From an uncultured Bacteroidales bacterium (GTDB lineage: Bacteria > Bacteroidota > Bacteroidia > Bacteroidales > Bacteroidaceae): a DNA stretch of 28,038 nt. Shown here one piece after another: positions 7,892-14,887 of the stretch (its first letter is position 1; each line of letters starts with the position of its first letter). Made by a program: the position numbers and the translations under genes. The notes under the pieces were generated by a model. That model had not been told where the DNA came from, did not search any database, and worked only from the letters and a program-made list of their open reading frames with translations. The stretch spans positions 1 to 28,038 of the forward strand of contig CAMAMZ010000005.1 in the NCBI GenBank assembly GCA_945837185.1. Reading direction: 5' to 3'.

Positions 7892-8776
7892 ATGGAATAC
7901 CAACTGATAGATGGAAAAGCCACTGCAGCAGCCATAAAACAGGAAATTGCCGCTGAAGTGGAAGCCATAGTGGCCGGTGGAGGCAAGCGCCCTCATTTGG
8001 CAGCTGTGCTTGTGGGGCACGATGGTGGGTCGGAAACGTATGTCAAGAATAAGGTGTTGGCCTGTGAACAATGTGGGTTCACTTCATCGCTGATAAGGTA
8101 TGAGGCCGATGTTACCGAGGAGGAACTGTTGCAGTGTGTGGCACGTTTGAACAACGATACCGATGTCGACGGGTTTATCGTGCAGCTTCCCTTGCCCGCA
8201 CATATCGATGAGCAAAAGATTATCATGGCCATCGACTACCGAAAGGATGTGGATGGCTTCCATCCCATCAATGTAGGGCGTATGGCCATTGGCCTTCCTT
8301 GTTTCATTTCAGCCACACCGTTGGGCATTCTCACCCTTCTTCGTCATTATGGCATAGAAACATCAGGCAAGAATTGTGTGATATTGGGACGAAGCAACAT
8401 CGTGGGGAAACCTATGGCGCAATTGATGATGCAGAAACAATATGGCGACAGTACTGTTACGGTGTGCCATTCGCATTCGGCCAACTTGCGTGAAACGTGT
8501 CGGGAAGCTGATATTATCATTGCGGCTATAGGTCGACCGAATTTCGTGACAGCCGATATGGTGAAGCCAGGCGCCGTAGTGATAGATGTTGGTACAACCC
8601 GAGTGCCGGATGCCACACGCAAGAGTGGATTCCGCTTGAATGGCGATGTGAAGTTTGACGAGGTGGCTCCCCGTTGCGCTTACATTACACCCGTGCCGGG
8701 TGGTGTAGGTCCTATGACCATTTGTTCGCTGATGAAGAACACCCTTGCGGCAGGAAAGAAAACCTATTATCCATGA
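7892..8776 (+). CDS. folD: Methylenetetrahydrofolate dehydrogenase / cyclohydrolase
   Basis: This bifunctional cytosolic enzyme converts 5,10-methylene-THF to 10-formyl-THF for purine and initiator-Met formylation. The substrate motif SETYVKNKVLAC carries the catalytic Tyr and Lys. DGFIVQLPLP and KDVDGFHPINVG match family signatures, GRSNIVGKP begins the Rossmann part, and PVPGGVGPMT lies near the C terminus. The usual PCTP(L/R)G appears as SATPLG. Length (294) is normal. It follows ffh by 31 nt and its TGA overlaps the ATG of the next gene (ATGA), so coupled translation is likely. Confidence 0.96.
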   Translation: MEYQLIDGKATAAAIKQEIAAEVEAIVAGGGKRPHLAAVLVGHDGGSETYVKNKVLACEQCGFTSSLIRYEADVTEEELLQCVARLNNDTDVDGFIVQLPLPAHIDEQKIIMAIDYRKDVDGFHPINVGRMAIGLPCFISATPLGILTLLRHYGIETSGKNCVILGRSNIVGKPMAQLMMQKQYGDSTVTVCHSHSANLRETCREADIIIAAIGRPNFVTADMVKPGAVVIDVGTTRVPDATRKSGFRLNGDVKFDEVAPRCAYITPVPGGVGPMTICSLMKNTLAAGKKTYYP

Positions 8777-8952
8777 CGGCAGAAGATTATTATCGGCAAG
8801 GCAACGACTATCGGAAAAAGGGTGATTGGCAACATGCGCTCAACTGTTATATGGAAGCCATAGCCCTCGATCCGCAATCGCCCGCGTTGGAAGCAAAGGA
8901 AATGCTCGAGAGCATTCTCAACTTCTACCATCGCGATGCCTATAATCCGTAA
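8773..8952 (+). CDS. 59-residue single-TPR protein
   Basis: The protein is essentially one tetratricopeptide repeat: EDYYRQGNDYRKKGDWQHAL followed by NCYMEAIALDP fits the TPR pattern of Gly/Ala/Pro spacing (about residues 4-37). A short helix (EAKEMLESILNFY) follows. TPRs mediate protein-protein contact. It starts inside the folD stop and stands 34 nt before korD. A role as a partner or assembly factor of the oxidoreductase is inference from position. The start at ATG 8773 is fixed by the overlap and the fold. Confidence 0.8.
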   Translation: MTAEDYYRQGNDYRKKGDWQHALNCYMEAIALDPQSPALEAKEMLESILNFYHRDAYNP

Positions 8953-8986
8953 TATATACACCTTATTATATATATAGAAGAGTAAT

Positions 8987-9217
8987 ATGAGTAAAATTAA
9001 AGGTGCCATAGTTGTCAATACCGACCGTTGCAAAGGATGTCAGCTTTGTATAGAAGCATGTCCGCGCCACGTACTTGTGTTGGCACCCAGACAAGTAAAT
9101 GTAAACGGCTATCCTTTTGTGGTGCCAGCACATCCCGACGATTGTATTGGATGTGCAAGTTGTGGCATTGTATGTCCTGATGGCTGTATCACGGTTTACA
9201 GAAAGAAAGAACGCTAA
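8987..9217 (+). CDS. korD: 2-oxoacid:ferredoxin oxidoreductase, delta (ferredoxin-like) subunit
   Basis: The protein has 76 residues and two complete 4Fe-4S motifs, CKGCQLCIEACP (residues 17-28) and CIGCASCGIVCP. This is the bacterial two-cluster ferredoxin fold that carries electrons from the TPP site to external ferredoxin. It begins the D-A-B-C order usual for four-subunit 2-oxoacid oxidoreductases. The name kor (2-oxoglutarate) is used here, but vor (branched-chain 2-oxoacids) cannot be excluded from sequence. The start ATG 8987 lacks an SD and follows an AT-rich spacer. Confidence 0.92.
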   Translation: MSKIKGAIVVNTDRCKGCQLCIEACPRHVLVLAPRQVNVNGYPFVVPAHPDDCIGCASCGIVCPDGCITVYRKKER

Positions 9218-9241
9218 CACAGTTCGCAATTAAAGTCCCTG

Positions 9242-9262
9242 GCAGGAGGGAAACAATCCTGC
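9242..9262 (+). promoter_or_regulatory. Hairpin hiding an SD-like sequence, korD-korA gap
   Basis: GCAGGA (9242-9247) pairs with TCCTGC (9257-9262) across a nine-base loop. The 5' arm and loop contain AGGAGG (9244-9249). It is 24 nt from the korA ATG, too far for ordinary SD use. It could stabilise the mRNA or modulate translation. No T tract follows, so it is not a terminator. Confidence 0.4.
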
Positions 9263-9273
9263 AAGTAATTGTT

Positions 9274-10365
9274 ATGGCAGAACAAGAAGTAACTCTAATG
9301 AAAGGCAATGAGGCGATAGCCCATGCTGCAATTCGTTGCGGCACAGATGGCTTCTTTGGCTATCCCATTACGCCCCAAAGTGAGATTATCGAGACACTCT
9401 CTGAATTGAAGCCGTGGGAGACGACCGGAATGGTTGTGTTGCAGGCTGAGAGCGAAGTGGCTTCGATTAATATGGTTTATGGAGGCGGTGGAGCAGGAAA
9501 ACGCGTCATGACCTCTTCATCATCGCCCGGCATCTCACTTATGCAGGAAGGTATCAGTTATATGGCAGGTGCGGAAATTCCAGGTGTCATCGTCAATGTA
9601 CAACGTGGAGGACCTGGGCTCGGTACCATACAGCCAAGTCAAAGTGACTATTTCCAAGCCACAAGAGGAGGTGGCAATGGCGATTATTATACCTTGGTAC
9701 TGGCTCCTTATTCGGTGCAGGAAATGGCCGATTTCGTTGACCTCGCATTCACACTTGCCTTTCGTTACCGTAATCCGGTGATGATATTGGCGGATGGTGT
9801 GATAGGGCAGATGATGGAACGGGTTGTGCTCCCTCCTTACAAGCCTCGTCGCACGGAAGAGGAGATACGTAAAGAATGTCCTTGGGCTACCATCGGGCGC
9901 ACGCCAGACCGACAGCCGAATATTCTCACTTCGCTGGAATTGAAGCCAGAAGTGATGGAACAGCGCAATCTTGATCTGCAAAGAAAGTATCAGCAGATAA
10001 GAGATACGGAAGTGCGGTATGAGACAACACAGATAGAGGATGCCGACTGTGTGATTGTGGCTTTTGGCAGTATAGCACGTGTGGCTGAGAAAGCATTGGA
10101 ACTGGCACGGGAAGAAGGTATCAAGGTAGGACTCTTCCGTCCTATAACCCTTTGGCCTTTCCCCGAAAAGGAAATAGCAGCGCTTACTACCCATGTGCCG
10201 AATTTCCTGGTAGCAGAAATCAATGCCGGACAGATGATAGAAGACGTGAAACTGGCGGTTAATGGAAAGGCTGAGGTGACGCATTTCGGACGTTTGGGTG
10301 GCATGGTGCCCGACCCGGAAGAAATTGTTCAAGCACTCAAACAGCAACTGAAAGGAAAAGCATGA
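9274..10365 (+). CDS. korA: 2-oxoacid:ferredoxin oxidoreductase, alpha subunit
   Basis: This subunit binds the pyrimidine side of TPP and helps form the active site that oxidatively decarboxylates a 2-oxoacid to its acyl-CoA. The N-terminal pyrimidine domain shows EAIAHAAIRCGTDGFFGYPITPQSEI (key GYPITPQSE, about residues 28-36) and VASINMVYGGGGAGKRVMTS. The transketolase C-terminal-like domain follows (IVAFGSIARVAEKAL, VGLFRPITLWPFP). The 363 residues fit the stand-alone alpha chain. Close relatives in Bacteroidota are labelled either VorB or KorA, so substrate choice is open. It overlaps korB by 4 nt (ATGA). Confidence 0.92.
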   Translation: MAEQEVTLMKGNEAIAHAAIRCGTDGFFGYPITPQSEIIETLSELKPWETTGMVVLQAESEVASINMVYGGGGAGKRVMTSSSSPGISLMQEGISYMAGAEIPGVIVNVQRGGPGLGTIQPSQSDYFQATRGGGNGDYYTLVLAPYSVQEMADFVDLAFTLAFRYRNPVMILADGVIGQMMERVVLPPYKPRRTEEEIRKECPWATIGRTPDRQPNILTSLELKPEVMEQRNLDLQRKYQQIRDTEVRYETTQIEDADCVIVAFGSIARVAEKALELAREEGIKVGLFRPITLWPFPEKEIAALTTHVPNFLVAEINAGQMIEDVKLAVNGKAEVTHFGRLGGMVPDPEEIVQALKQQLKGKA

Positions 10366-11138
10366 TGAACAACGATATTATTCAAGAAGAGAATCTGGTG
10401 TATCGCAAGCCTGCTTTGATGAACGATACCCCTATGCATTACTGTCCGGGATGTTCACATGGTGTGGTACACAAATTGGTAGGTGAAGTTATCGAGGAGA
10501 TGGGAATGGCCGATAAAGCCATTGGTGTATGTCCGGTAGGGTGCTCTGTGTTTGCCTATCGCTATTTAGATATTGACTGGCAGGAAGCTGCTCACGGGCG
10601 TGCGCCTGCTGTGGCTACGGCCATCAAGCGTTTGTGGCCCGACCGACTGGTGTTTACCTATCAGGGAGACGGTGACTTGGCTTGTATTGGAACATGCGAA
10701 ACCATACATGCGTTGAACCGTGCGGAGAATGTGCCCATCATTTTCATCAATAATGCCATCTATGGCATGACAGGTGGACAAATGGCGCCTACTACTTTGG
10801 TGGGACAAAAAACGAGCACTTGTCCTTATGGAAGAGACCCGAAGTTGCATGGCTGGCCGCTCAATATCGTGGAGCTGGCCTCGCACCTGAAGGGAACATG
10901 TTATGTTACTTGTCAGAGTGTGGAGAGTGTGGCAGCCATCCGCAAGGCAAAGAAAGCTATCCGTACGGCTTTTGAAGCTTCTATGAAAGGCTTGGGCTCT
11001 TCGTTGGTAGAAATTGTGTCGACTTGTAACAGCGGTTGGAAACTATCGCCTGTACAGGCCAACAAGTGGATGGCAGAGAATATGTTTGCCAACTATCCGA
11101 AGGGCGACCTCAAGAGAATACCAGAACTGGAGGAGTAG
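10362..11138 (+). CDS. korB: 2-oxoacid:ferredoxin oxidoreductase, beta subunit (TPP-binding)
   Basis: The 258-residue chain holds the diphosphate-TPP site: GDGDLACIG followed about 20 residues later by FINNAIYGMTGGQ (GDGD...NN pattern). Cysteines in HYCPGCSHG, VCPVGC and further downstream match the beta-subunit set that ligates a proximal 4Fe-4S cluster. It forms the catalytic pair with the alpha chain. Two ATG codons stand in tandem (10362 and 10365); the first overlaps the korA stop. AAAGGAA upstream is a moderate SD. Confidence 0.93.
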   Translation: MMNNDIIQEENLVYRKPALMNDTPMHYCPGCSHGVVHKLVGEVIEEMGMADKAIGVCPVGCSVFAYRYLDIDWQEAAHGRAPAVATAIKRLWPDRLVFTYQGDGDLACIGTCETIHALNRAENVPIIFINNAIYGMTGGQMAPTTLVGQKTSTCPYGRDPKLHGWPLNIVELASHLKGTCYVTCQSVESVAAIRKAKKAIRTAFEASMKGLGSSLVEIVSTCNSGWKLSPVQANKWMAENMFANYPKGDLKRIPELEE

Positions 11139-11168
11139 GCTACTCCGTCTAATAGAAAGCGTAAGATT

Positions 11169-11711
11169 ATGAAGAAAGAAATTATCATCAGTGGTTTTGG
11201 TGGCCAAGGCGTTCTCTCTATGGGTAAGATCTTGGCCTATTCGGGACTGATGGAAGGAAAACAGGTGACGTGGATGCCTGCATACGGCCCTGAGCAGCGT
11301 GGTGGAACGGCCAACGTGACGGTAATCGTGAGCGATGAACGCATCTCATCACCCATATTGAGTAGATATGATGTGGCTATCGTACTGAACCAACCCTCGT
11401 TAGACAGGTTTGAGCAACGTGTCAAGCCAGGTGGTGTGCTCATCTATGATGGGTTTGGCATCAGCCATCCACCCACACGCAAAGACATCACAATCTATGA
11501 GGTGGATGCCATGGATATTGCCGCTGATATGAAGAATGCAAAGGTTTTCAATATGATAGTGTTGGGAGCCCTCTTGAAGGTGTGCCCCGTGGTAAGCACA
11601 GAAGGATTGAAAAACGCTTTGTATAAGAGTCTTCCCGAACGCCATCATGCCCTCATTCCACTCAATATGGAAGCAGTGGAACGAGGCATGAATACCATTA
11701 TGGAGCGGTGA
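11169..11711 (+). CDS. korC: 2-oxoacid:ferredoxin oxidoreductase, gamma subunit
   Basis: The 180-residue gamma domain shows the family signature IIISGFGGQGVLSMGKILAY near the N terminus, then PAYGPEQRGGTANVTVIVSD (about residues 37-56) and LNQPSLDRF. This domain contacts CoA in the PFOR superfamily. It follows korB by 30 nt and completes the DABC cluster. The last 14 nt overlap the end of the convergent M64 peptidase gene, so no terminator fits between them. Confidence 0.92.
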   Translation: MKKEIIISGFGGQGVLSMGKILAYSGLMEGKQVTWMPAYGPEQRGGTANVTVIVSDERISSPILSRYDVAIVLNQPSLDRFEQRVKPGGVLIYDGFGISHPPTRKDITIYEVDAMDIAADMKNAKVFNMIVLGALLKVCPVVSTEGLKNALYKSLPERHHALIPLNMEAVERGMNTIMER

Positions 11712-12960
11712 CAGGCGGCTCGGTATAGAATTTGATGAGTTCGATAATGGCTTGTTGACAGGCCATACAGAAGATGGGATTCTCGTTGGTGCGCATCCGG
11801 CAGTCGGGATAGGCGCGGTAAACGCCTTTCGTGCTATAGCCGGCACCTTCGTAGAATCCCGCTTTGGGATCTTTACCAATCAGATTTTCCCATTTGTTTC
11901 GAAAATCAACCTTTGTGGTTATGTTCTTCTCCCAAGGCTCAACATCCTTAGGATACATTTCTATCTCTTCTTCCTGATAGGCATATTCATCGCCTAACCC
12001 GGCAAAGCTATGCCCAAATTCATGCACCACAACCGGACGGAATTTTTGATGATGGGTCATAGAGAGGTTATAGAAATTCAGAATGCCTCCTCCACCATAT
12101 TCGTTGGTGTTGACAAGTACAATGATATGTTCGTAAGGAGTGCCGGCCAACCAATCATGCATATCCTTGAGGTGGAGCGTGGTGAGATACCGATTGCTGT
12201 AAAAAGTGTCGAAATGCGAATGGAGCGCTGTGTTCTTCCAAATGCCTTTAGAGGGAATGCTTGTTCCACTTTCTGCTGAAGGCGCCTGTACGGCAATGAC
12301 GTTGAACCTGTCTTTATAGCTCTTGAAAGGTTCATGGGCAAAGATAGCCTCTGTGGCTATCTCCGCGTCTTTAATGAATGTTGCCATCTCATGTGCCTGA
12401 TAGCCTTCAGCCAAGAAAGCAATATGAATGCAGTGGGTGGTGTCTTTAGCCGACAGCAAGGTGGTATAGGGTGTTACCTTCTTCTCGCCTGTTTTGCGGA
12501 TGAGAATGTCTGTGGGCACCACCTGATGTGTGAGAGAAGTTACCACCTCCCGCCGGTTGTTGCGCAGGTCGAGTGTAATGTCAACCGTGTCTTTAGGCAT
12601 AGGCACCAGGAAAACATTCTCAAAAGATTGGGTGTTATGCAAGGCTGCAGGATAGGTTAGCCATTCTTGGAACAGCGTGGAGAATGAGTTTCTGTAAATG
12701 ATTTGTTTACTCTTGTGGTCGCGAACCGTAATCTGTCCGTTGCCTTCCATCGGTAGTTCTGCCAGTCTATGACGTTTGCCATACCATCGCGGACTGCTGC
12801 TACACTGGTCTACGGCAATATGCTGTTGCTGTTGGTTTCCTACAAACGAATAATCTATGCGTAAGGTGCGGTCTGTGAAATACTGGTCAAAATTTTGCGC
12901 GTAGGTTGAAGCGACAGCCCAAACCCATACGGCGAATAGTATACCTAATTTATTCTTCAT
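11698..12960 (-). CDS. Secreted M64-family zinc metallopeptidase
   Basis: The 420-residue protein starts at ATG 12960 with a signal peptide (MKNKLGILFAVWVWAVASTYA, cleavage near AQ). The frame is open 14 residues further to 13002, but that part would spoil the signal peptide. The zinc site is HEFGHSFAGLGDEY: the His residues at about 313 and 317 and the Asp at 324 in this numbering match the HExxHxxxGLxDEY form of M64 (IgA-peptidase family). An N-terminal beta-rich domain (residues 25-170) precedes it. Cys residues near the C terminus may form a disulfide. It probably acts in the periplasm or outside the cell. Its natural substrate is unknown; the IgA name comes from a Clostridium enzyme. Confidence 0.9.
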   Translation of the reverse strand: MKNKLGILFAVWVWAVASTYAQNFDQYFTDRTLRIDYSFVGNQQQQHIAVDQCSSSPRWYGKRHRLAELPMEGNGQITVRDHKSKQIIYRNSFSTLFQEWLTYPAALHNTQSFENVFLVPMPKDTVDITLDLRNNRREVVTSLTHQVVPTDILIRKTGEKKVTPYTTLLSAKDTTHCIHIAFLAEGYQAHEMATFIKDAEIATEAIFAHEPFKSYKDRFNVIAVQAPSAESGTSIPSKGIWKNTALHSHFDTFYSNRYLTTLHLKDMHDWLAGTPYEHIIVLVNTNEYGGGGILNFYNLSMTHHQKFRPVVVHEFGHSFAGLGDEYAYQEEEIEMYPKDVEPWEKNITTKVDFRNKWENLIGKDPKAGFYEGAGYSTKGVYRAYPDCRMRTNENPIFCMACQQAIIELIKFYTEPPVTAP

Positions 12961-12986
12961 ATCTCTGTCGTTATTTCTGTGGCACG

Positions 12987-13172
12987 TTAGGACTTTTTCC
13001 ATAAATATATATATAAGAACACGCCTGCCAACACGAAAGCCAGTCCCGCAAACAACAAGATGTTCTTGACAAGGGGAGCTTCAATGTGGTAAGCCCCAAC
13101 AAACAGCATGATGCCTATTGTGAGCATACACGGACCTCCAAGGGGCAAAAACTTGAAAGATAGTCGTTTCAT
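12987..13172 (-). CDS. Small two-helix membrane protein
   Basis: I do not recognise a named family. The protein has about 61 residues with two hydrophobic helices, one around GGPCMLTIGIMLFVGAY and one around ILLFAGLAFVLAGVFLYIYL, ending WKKS. ATG 13172 has AAAGGA at good spacing; ATG 13178, two codons upstream, lies too close to it. It precedes the M64 gene by 26 nt on the same strand, so the two probably share a transcript. The function is unknown. Confidence 0.65.
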   Translation of the reverse strand: MKRLSFKFLPLGGPCMLTIGIMLFVGAYHIEAPLVKNILLFAGLAFVLAGVFLYIYLWKKS

Positions 13173-13241
13173 ATACATTCCTTTATTGCTGACAAGGCTT
13201 CACACCTGTGTTGCAGGTTGGCAAAACCTTTACTGCGATGG

Positions 13242-13249
13242 CAAATATA
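13242..13249 (-). promoter_or_regulatory. Candidate -7 box for the M64 unit
   Basis: On the minus strand TATATTTG fits TAnnTTTG and lies about 70 nt before the small membrane-protein gene. No good -33 TTTG is seen at 19 nt (TTTTAG only). Confidence 0.4.
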
Positions 13250-13304
13250 CACATTTTTTTGAAAATAACTAAAAGGGAATACTTCCTTTTTCTTAAATTA
13301 ATTG

Positions 13305-13312
13305 TACATTTG
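13305..13312 (+). promoter_or_regulatory. Candidate -7 box for the AlkD-like gene
   Basis: TACATTTG fits TAnnTTTG and lies 59 nt before the AlkD-like gene. The -33 position holds only TTCC-like sequence. It is divergent from the box at 13242-13249. Confidence 0.4.
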
Positions 13313-13371
13313 TCGAATCGATTCCGAAAAGGGAGGCATAATGCCCTGTTGGTACTTGAAGAAAAGGTTGT

Positions 13372-14100
13372 ATGGTGCGCATGAAGAAGAGTTTGTATGA
13401 TGAGATGGTGGCACGGGCTGACGCACAGCAAGTGCCCGGATTGATGCGTTTCTTTAAATGTGGAGTAGGGGAGTATGGGGAAGGCGACCGTTTTCTCGGC
13501 ATCAAGGTTCCTGTAACGCGAAGTGTTGTCAAGGATTGTTGGGAGTGTACAGATTTTGAGGAGTTGGAACGCTGTATCTCCAGTGCATACCATGAAGTGC
13601 GACTTGCTGCTTTGCTCACCTTGATTGAAAAGTTTCGTCACGCTCCTAAGCACCATGACCTTAGGCAACAGTGTGTGGATTTCTATCTTACGCATCTGGA
13701 GTATGTCAACAACTGGGATTTGGTCGATTTGAGTTGTTATAAACTATTAGGAGAATGGCTCATGGACAAAGACCGAAGTCTGCTGTACCAACTAGCAGCC
13801 CACGGCACAACAATATGGCAACAACGGATTGGAATGGTGAGCACAATGCAGTTTGTGCGCAGCCGACAATTAGATGACACGTTTGCCATAGCTTGCCTGT
13901 TTTTGGGCAAGCCCTCGCCTCTACACGATCTGTTGCAAAAGGCGGTAGGATGGCTGTTGCGTGAGGCAGGAAAGAAAGATGAAGGAAGATTGTGCAGGTG
14001 GCTTGACGAAAAAGCCCCCGTTATGCCCCGCACCATGTTACGTTATGCCATAGAGAAATTGTCTGAGGCCGAACGAAAACACTATTTAACTATCGTGTAG
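13372..14100 (+). CDS. AlkD-like DNA alkylation repair glycosylase
   Basis: A 242-residue all-helical HEAT-repeat protein of the AlkC/AlkD family, which excises positively charged N3- and N7-alkylpurines without flipping the base. The segment NNWDLVD has Trp115 and Asp119 spaced as the catalytic Trp109/Asp113 of Bacillus cereus AlkD. The Arg in WQQRIGMVS (about 152) fits the third active-site residue (Arg148). The length matches AlkD (about 235). ATG 13372 has AAAAGG 5 nt upstream; ATG 13381 is an alternative three codons in. It stands alone between the M64 unit and the rpsF promoter. Confidence 0.88.
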   Translation: MVRMKKSLYDEMVARADAQQVPGLMRFFKCGVGEYGEGDRFLGIKVPVTRSVVKDCWECTDFEELERCISSAYHEVRLAALLTLIEKFRHAPKHHDLRQQCVDFYLTHLEYVNNWDLVDLSCYKLLGEWLMDKDRSLLYQLAAHGTTIWQQRIGMVSTMQFVRSRQLDDTFAIACLFLGKPSPLHDLLQKAVGWLLREAGKKDEGRLCRWLDEKAPVMPRTMLRYAIEKLSEAERKHYLTIV

Positions 14101-14141
14101 CCCCTTTATAATAATATAAGGTGAAAAATATAGATGAAAAG

Positions 14142-14173
14142 TTTGGCAGGTTGTGAAAAAAGTCGTAATTTTG
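14142..14173 (+). promoter_or_regulatory. Promoter of rpsF-rpsR-rplI
   Basis: TTTG (14142-14145), a 20-nt spacer and TAATTTTG (14166-14173) match the Bacteroidota consensus. The predicted start is near 14179, giving a leader of about 70 nt. Confidence 0.75.
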
Positions 14174-14185
14174 CACCGCATTTTC

Positions 14186-14208
14186 CAAAGGAGGGCAATT
14201 CTCTCTTG
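14186..14208 (+). promoter_or_regulatory. rpsF leader hairpin with a perfect SD-like sequence
   Basis: CAAAGGAG (14186-14193) pairs with CTCTCTTG (14201-14208), with one mismatch and one G-U, over a seven-base loop. The left arm holds AAAGGAGG (14187-14194), eight bases complementary to the 16S 3' end. It lies about 56 nt before the rpsF ATG, near the predicted 5' end of the mRNA. It may be a regulatory site for bS6/bS18 or for 30S subunits. rpsF leaders that bind S6:S18 are known in many bacteria, but I cannot show that this is that motif. Confidence 0.45.
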
Positions 14209-14250
14209 TCGGAGTGCGTTATTAATTAATAATTTATCATTTTTTATTGT

Positions 14251-14595
14251 ATGAATCAATACGAAACCGTTTTCATTTTGACTCCCGTTTTGTCTGATGA
14301 ACAGATGAAGGAAACGGTCGCTAAATTCAAGAAACTGCTCACCGACAAAGGTGCAGAGATTCTGAACGAAGAGGCTTGGGGATTGAAGAAGATGGCTTAT
14401 GCTATTCAGAAGAAATCAACAGGCTTCTATTGCCTGCTTGAGTTCAAGGCAGAGCCCAGTGTTATCAACAGGTTGGAGACCGGCTATCGCCGCGACGAGA
14501 AGGTTATCCGCTACATGACTGTTAAACTTGACAAGTATGCCGCACAGTACGCAGAGAAGCGTCGTGCCAAGCTTGGTAAAAAAGAGGAGGCTTAA
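14251..14595 (+). CDS. rpsF: 30S ribosomal protein bS6
   Basis: This small-subunit platform protein binds bS18 and 16S rRNA. The sequence MNQYETVFILTPVLSDEQ opens the ferredoxin-like fold. EAWGLKKMAYAIQKKSTGFY (about residues 41-60) and RDEKVIRYMTVKLDKYA are family hallmarks. It has 114 residues, normal for Bacteroidota. It lacks any SD (an A/T-rich tract precedes the ATG), unlike the next two genes. Its last codons (AAA GAG GAG GCT) create the SD of rpsR. Confidence 0.96.
   Translation: MNQYETVFILTPVLSDEQMKETVAKFKKLLTDKGAEILNEEAWGLKKMAYAIQKKSTGFYCLLEFKAEPSVINRLETGYRRDEKVIRYMTVKLDKYAAQYAEKRRAKLGKKEEA
14584..14590 (+). promoter_or_regulatory. Strong SD of rpsR inside the rpsF end
   Basis: GAGGAGG is complementary to the anti-SD and stands 7 nt before the rpsR ATG. 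It is formed by the final sense codons of rpsF. Such a site is exceptional in this window, where most starts have none. Confidence 0.75.
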
Positions 14596-14597
14596 TC

Positions 14598-14870
14598 ATG
14601 GCAGAGCAGAATAATGGTGAAGTACGTTACTTGACAGCTCCTTCTATCGATGTGAAGAAGAAGAAGTACTGCCGTTTCAAGAAGAGCGGTATCAAGTATA
14701 TCGACTACAAAGATCCCGAGTTCCTGAAGAAGTTCCTGAACGAGCAGGGTAAGATTCTTCCTCGTCGTATCACAGGTACATCTTTGAAGTATCAGCGTCG
14801 TGTGGCACAGGCTGTGAAGCGTGCACGTCAGATTGCTTTACTTCCTTACGTAACCGACATGATGAAATAA
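14598..14870 (+). CDS. rpsR: 30S ribosomal protein bS18
   Basis: This basic 90-residue small-subunit protein partners bS6. Key signatures are KKKYCRFKKSGIKYIDYKDP and KILPRRITGTSLKYQRRVAQ, followed by the helix AVKRARQIALLPY. In the Flavobacterium ribosome structure bS18, with bS6 and bS21, forms the pocket that holds the 16S 3' tail and blocks SD pairing (established for that genus). It starts 2 nt after the rpsF stop, and its own SD is one of the strongest in the window. Confidence 0.96.
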   Translation: MAEQNNGEVRYLTAPSIDVKKKKYCRFKKSGIKYIDYKDPEFLKKFLNEQGKILPRRITGTSLKYQRRVAQAVKRARQIALLPYVTDMMK

Positions 14871-14873
14871 TAT

Positions 14874-14880
14874 AAGGAGG
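14874..14880 (+). promoter_or_regulatory. Strong SD of rplI
   Basis: AAGGAGG, complementary to CCUCCUU of the 16S 3' end, lies 7 nt before the rplI ATG in the short rpsR-rplI gap. Confidence 0.8.
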
Positions 14881-14887
14881 AAGCATA

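Noticed and set aside
9535..10347. Minus-strand open frame of 270 codons opposite korA
   Set aside because: korA is unambiguous here, and the frame has shadow composition (many His, Cys, Phe).
12961..13002. Longer start of the M64 peptidase
   Set aside because: It would place 14 polar residues before a perfect signal peptide and overlap the preceding gene.
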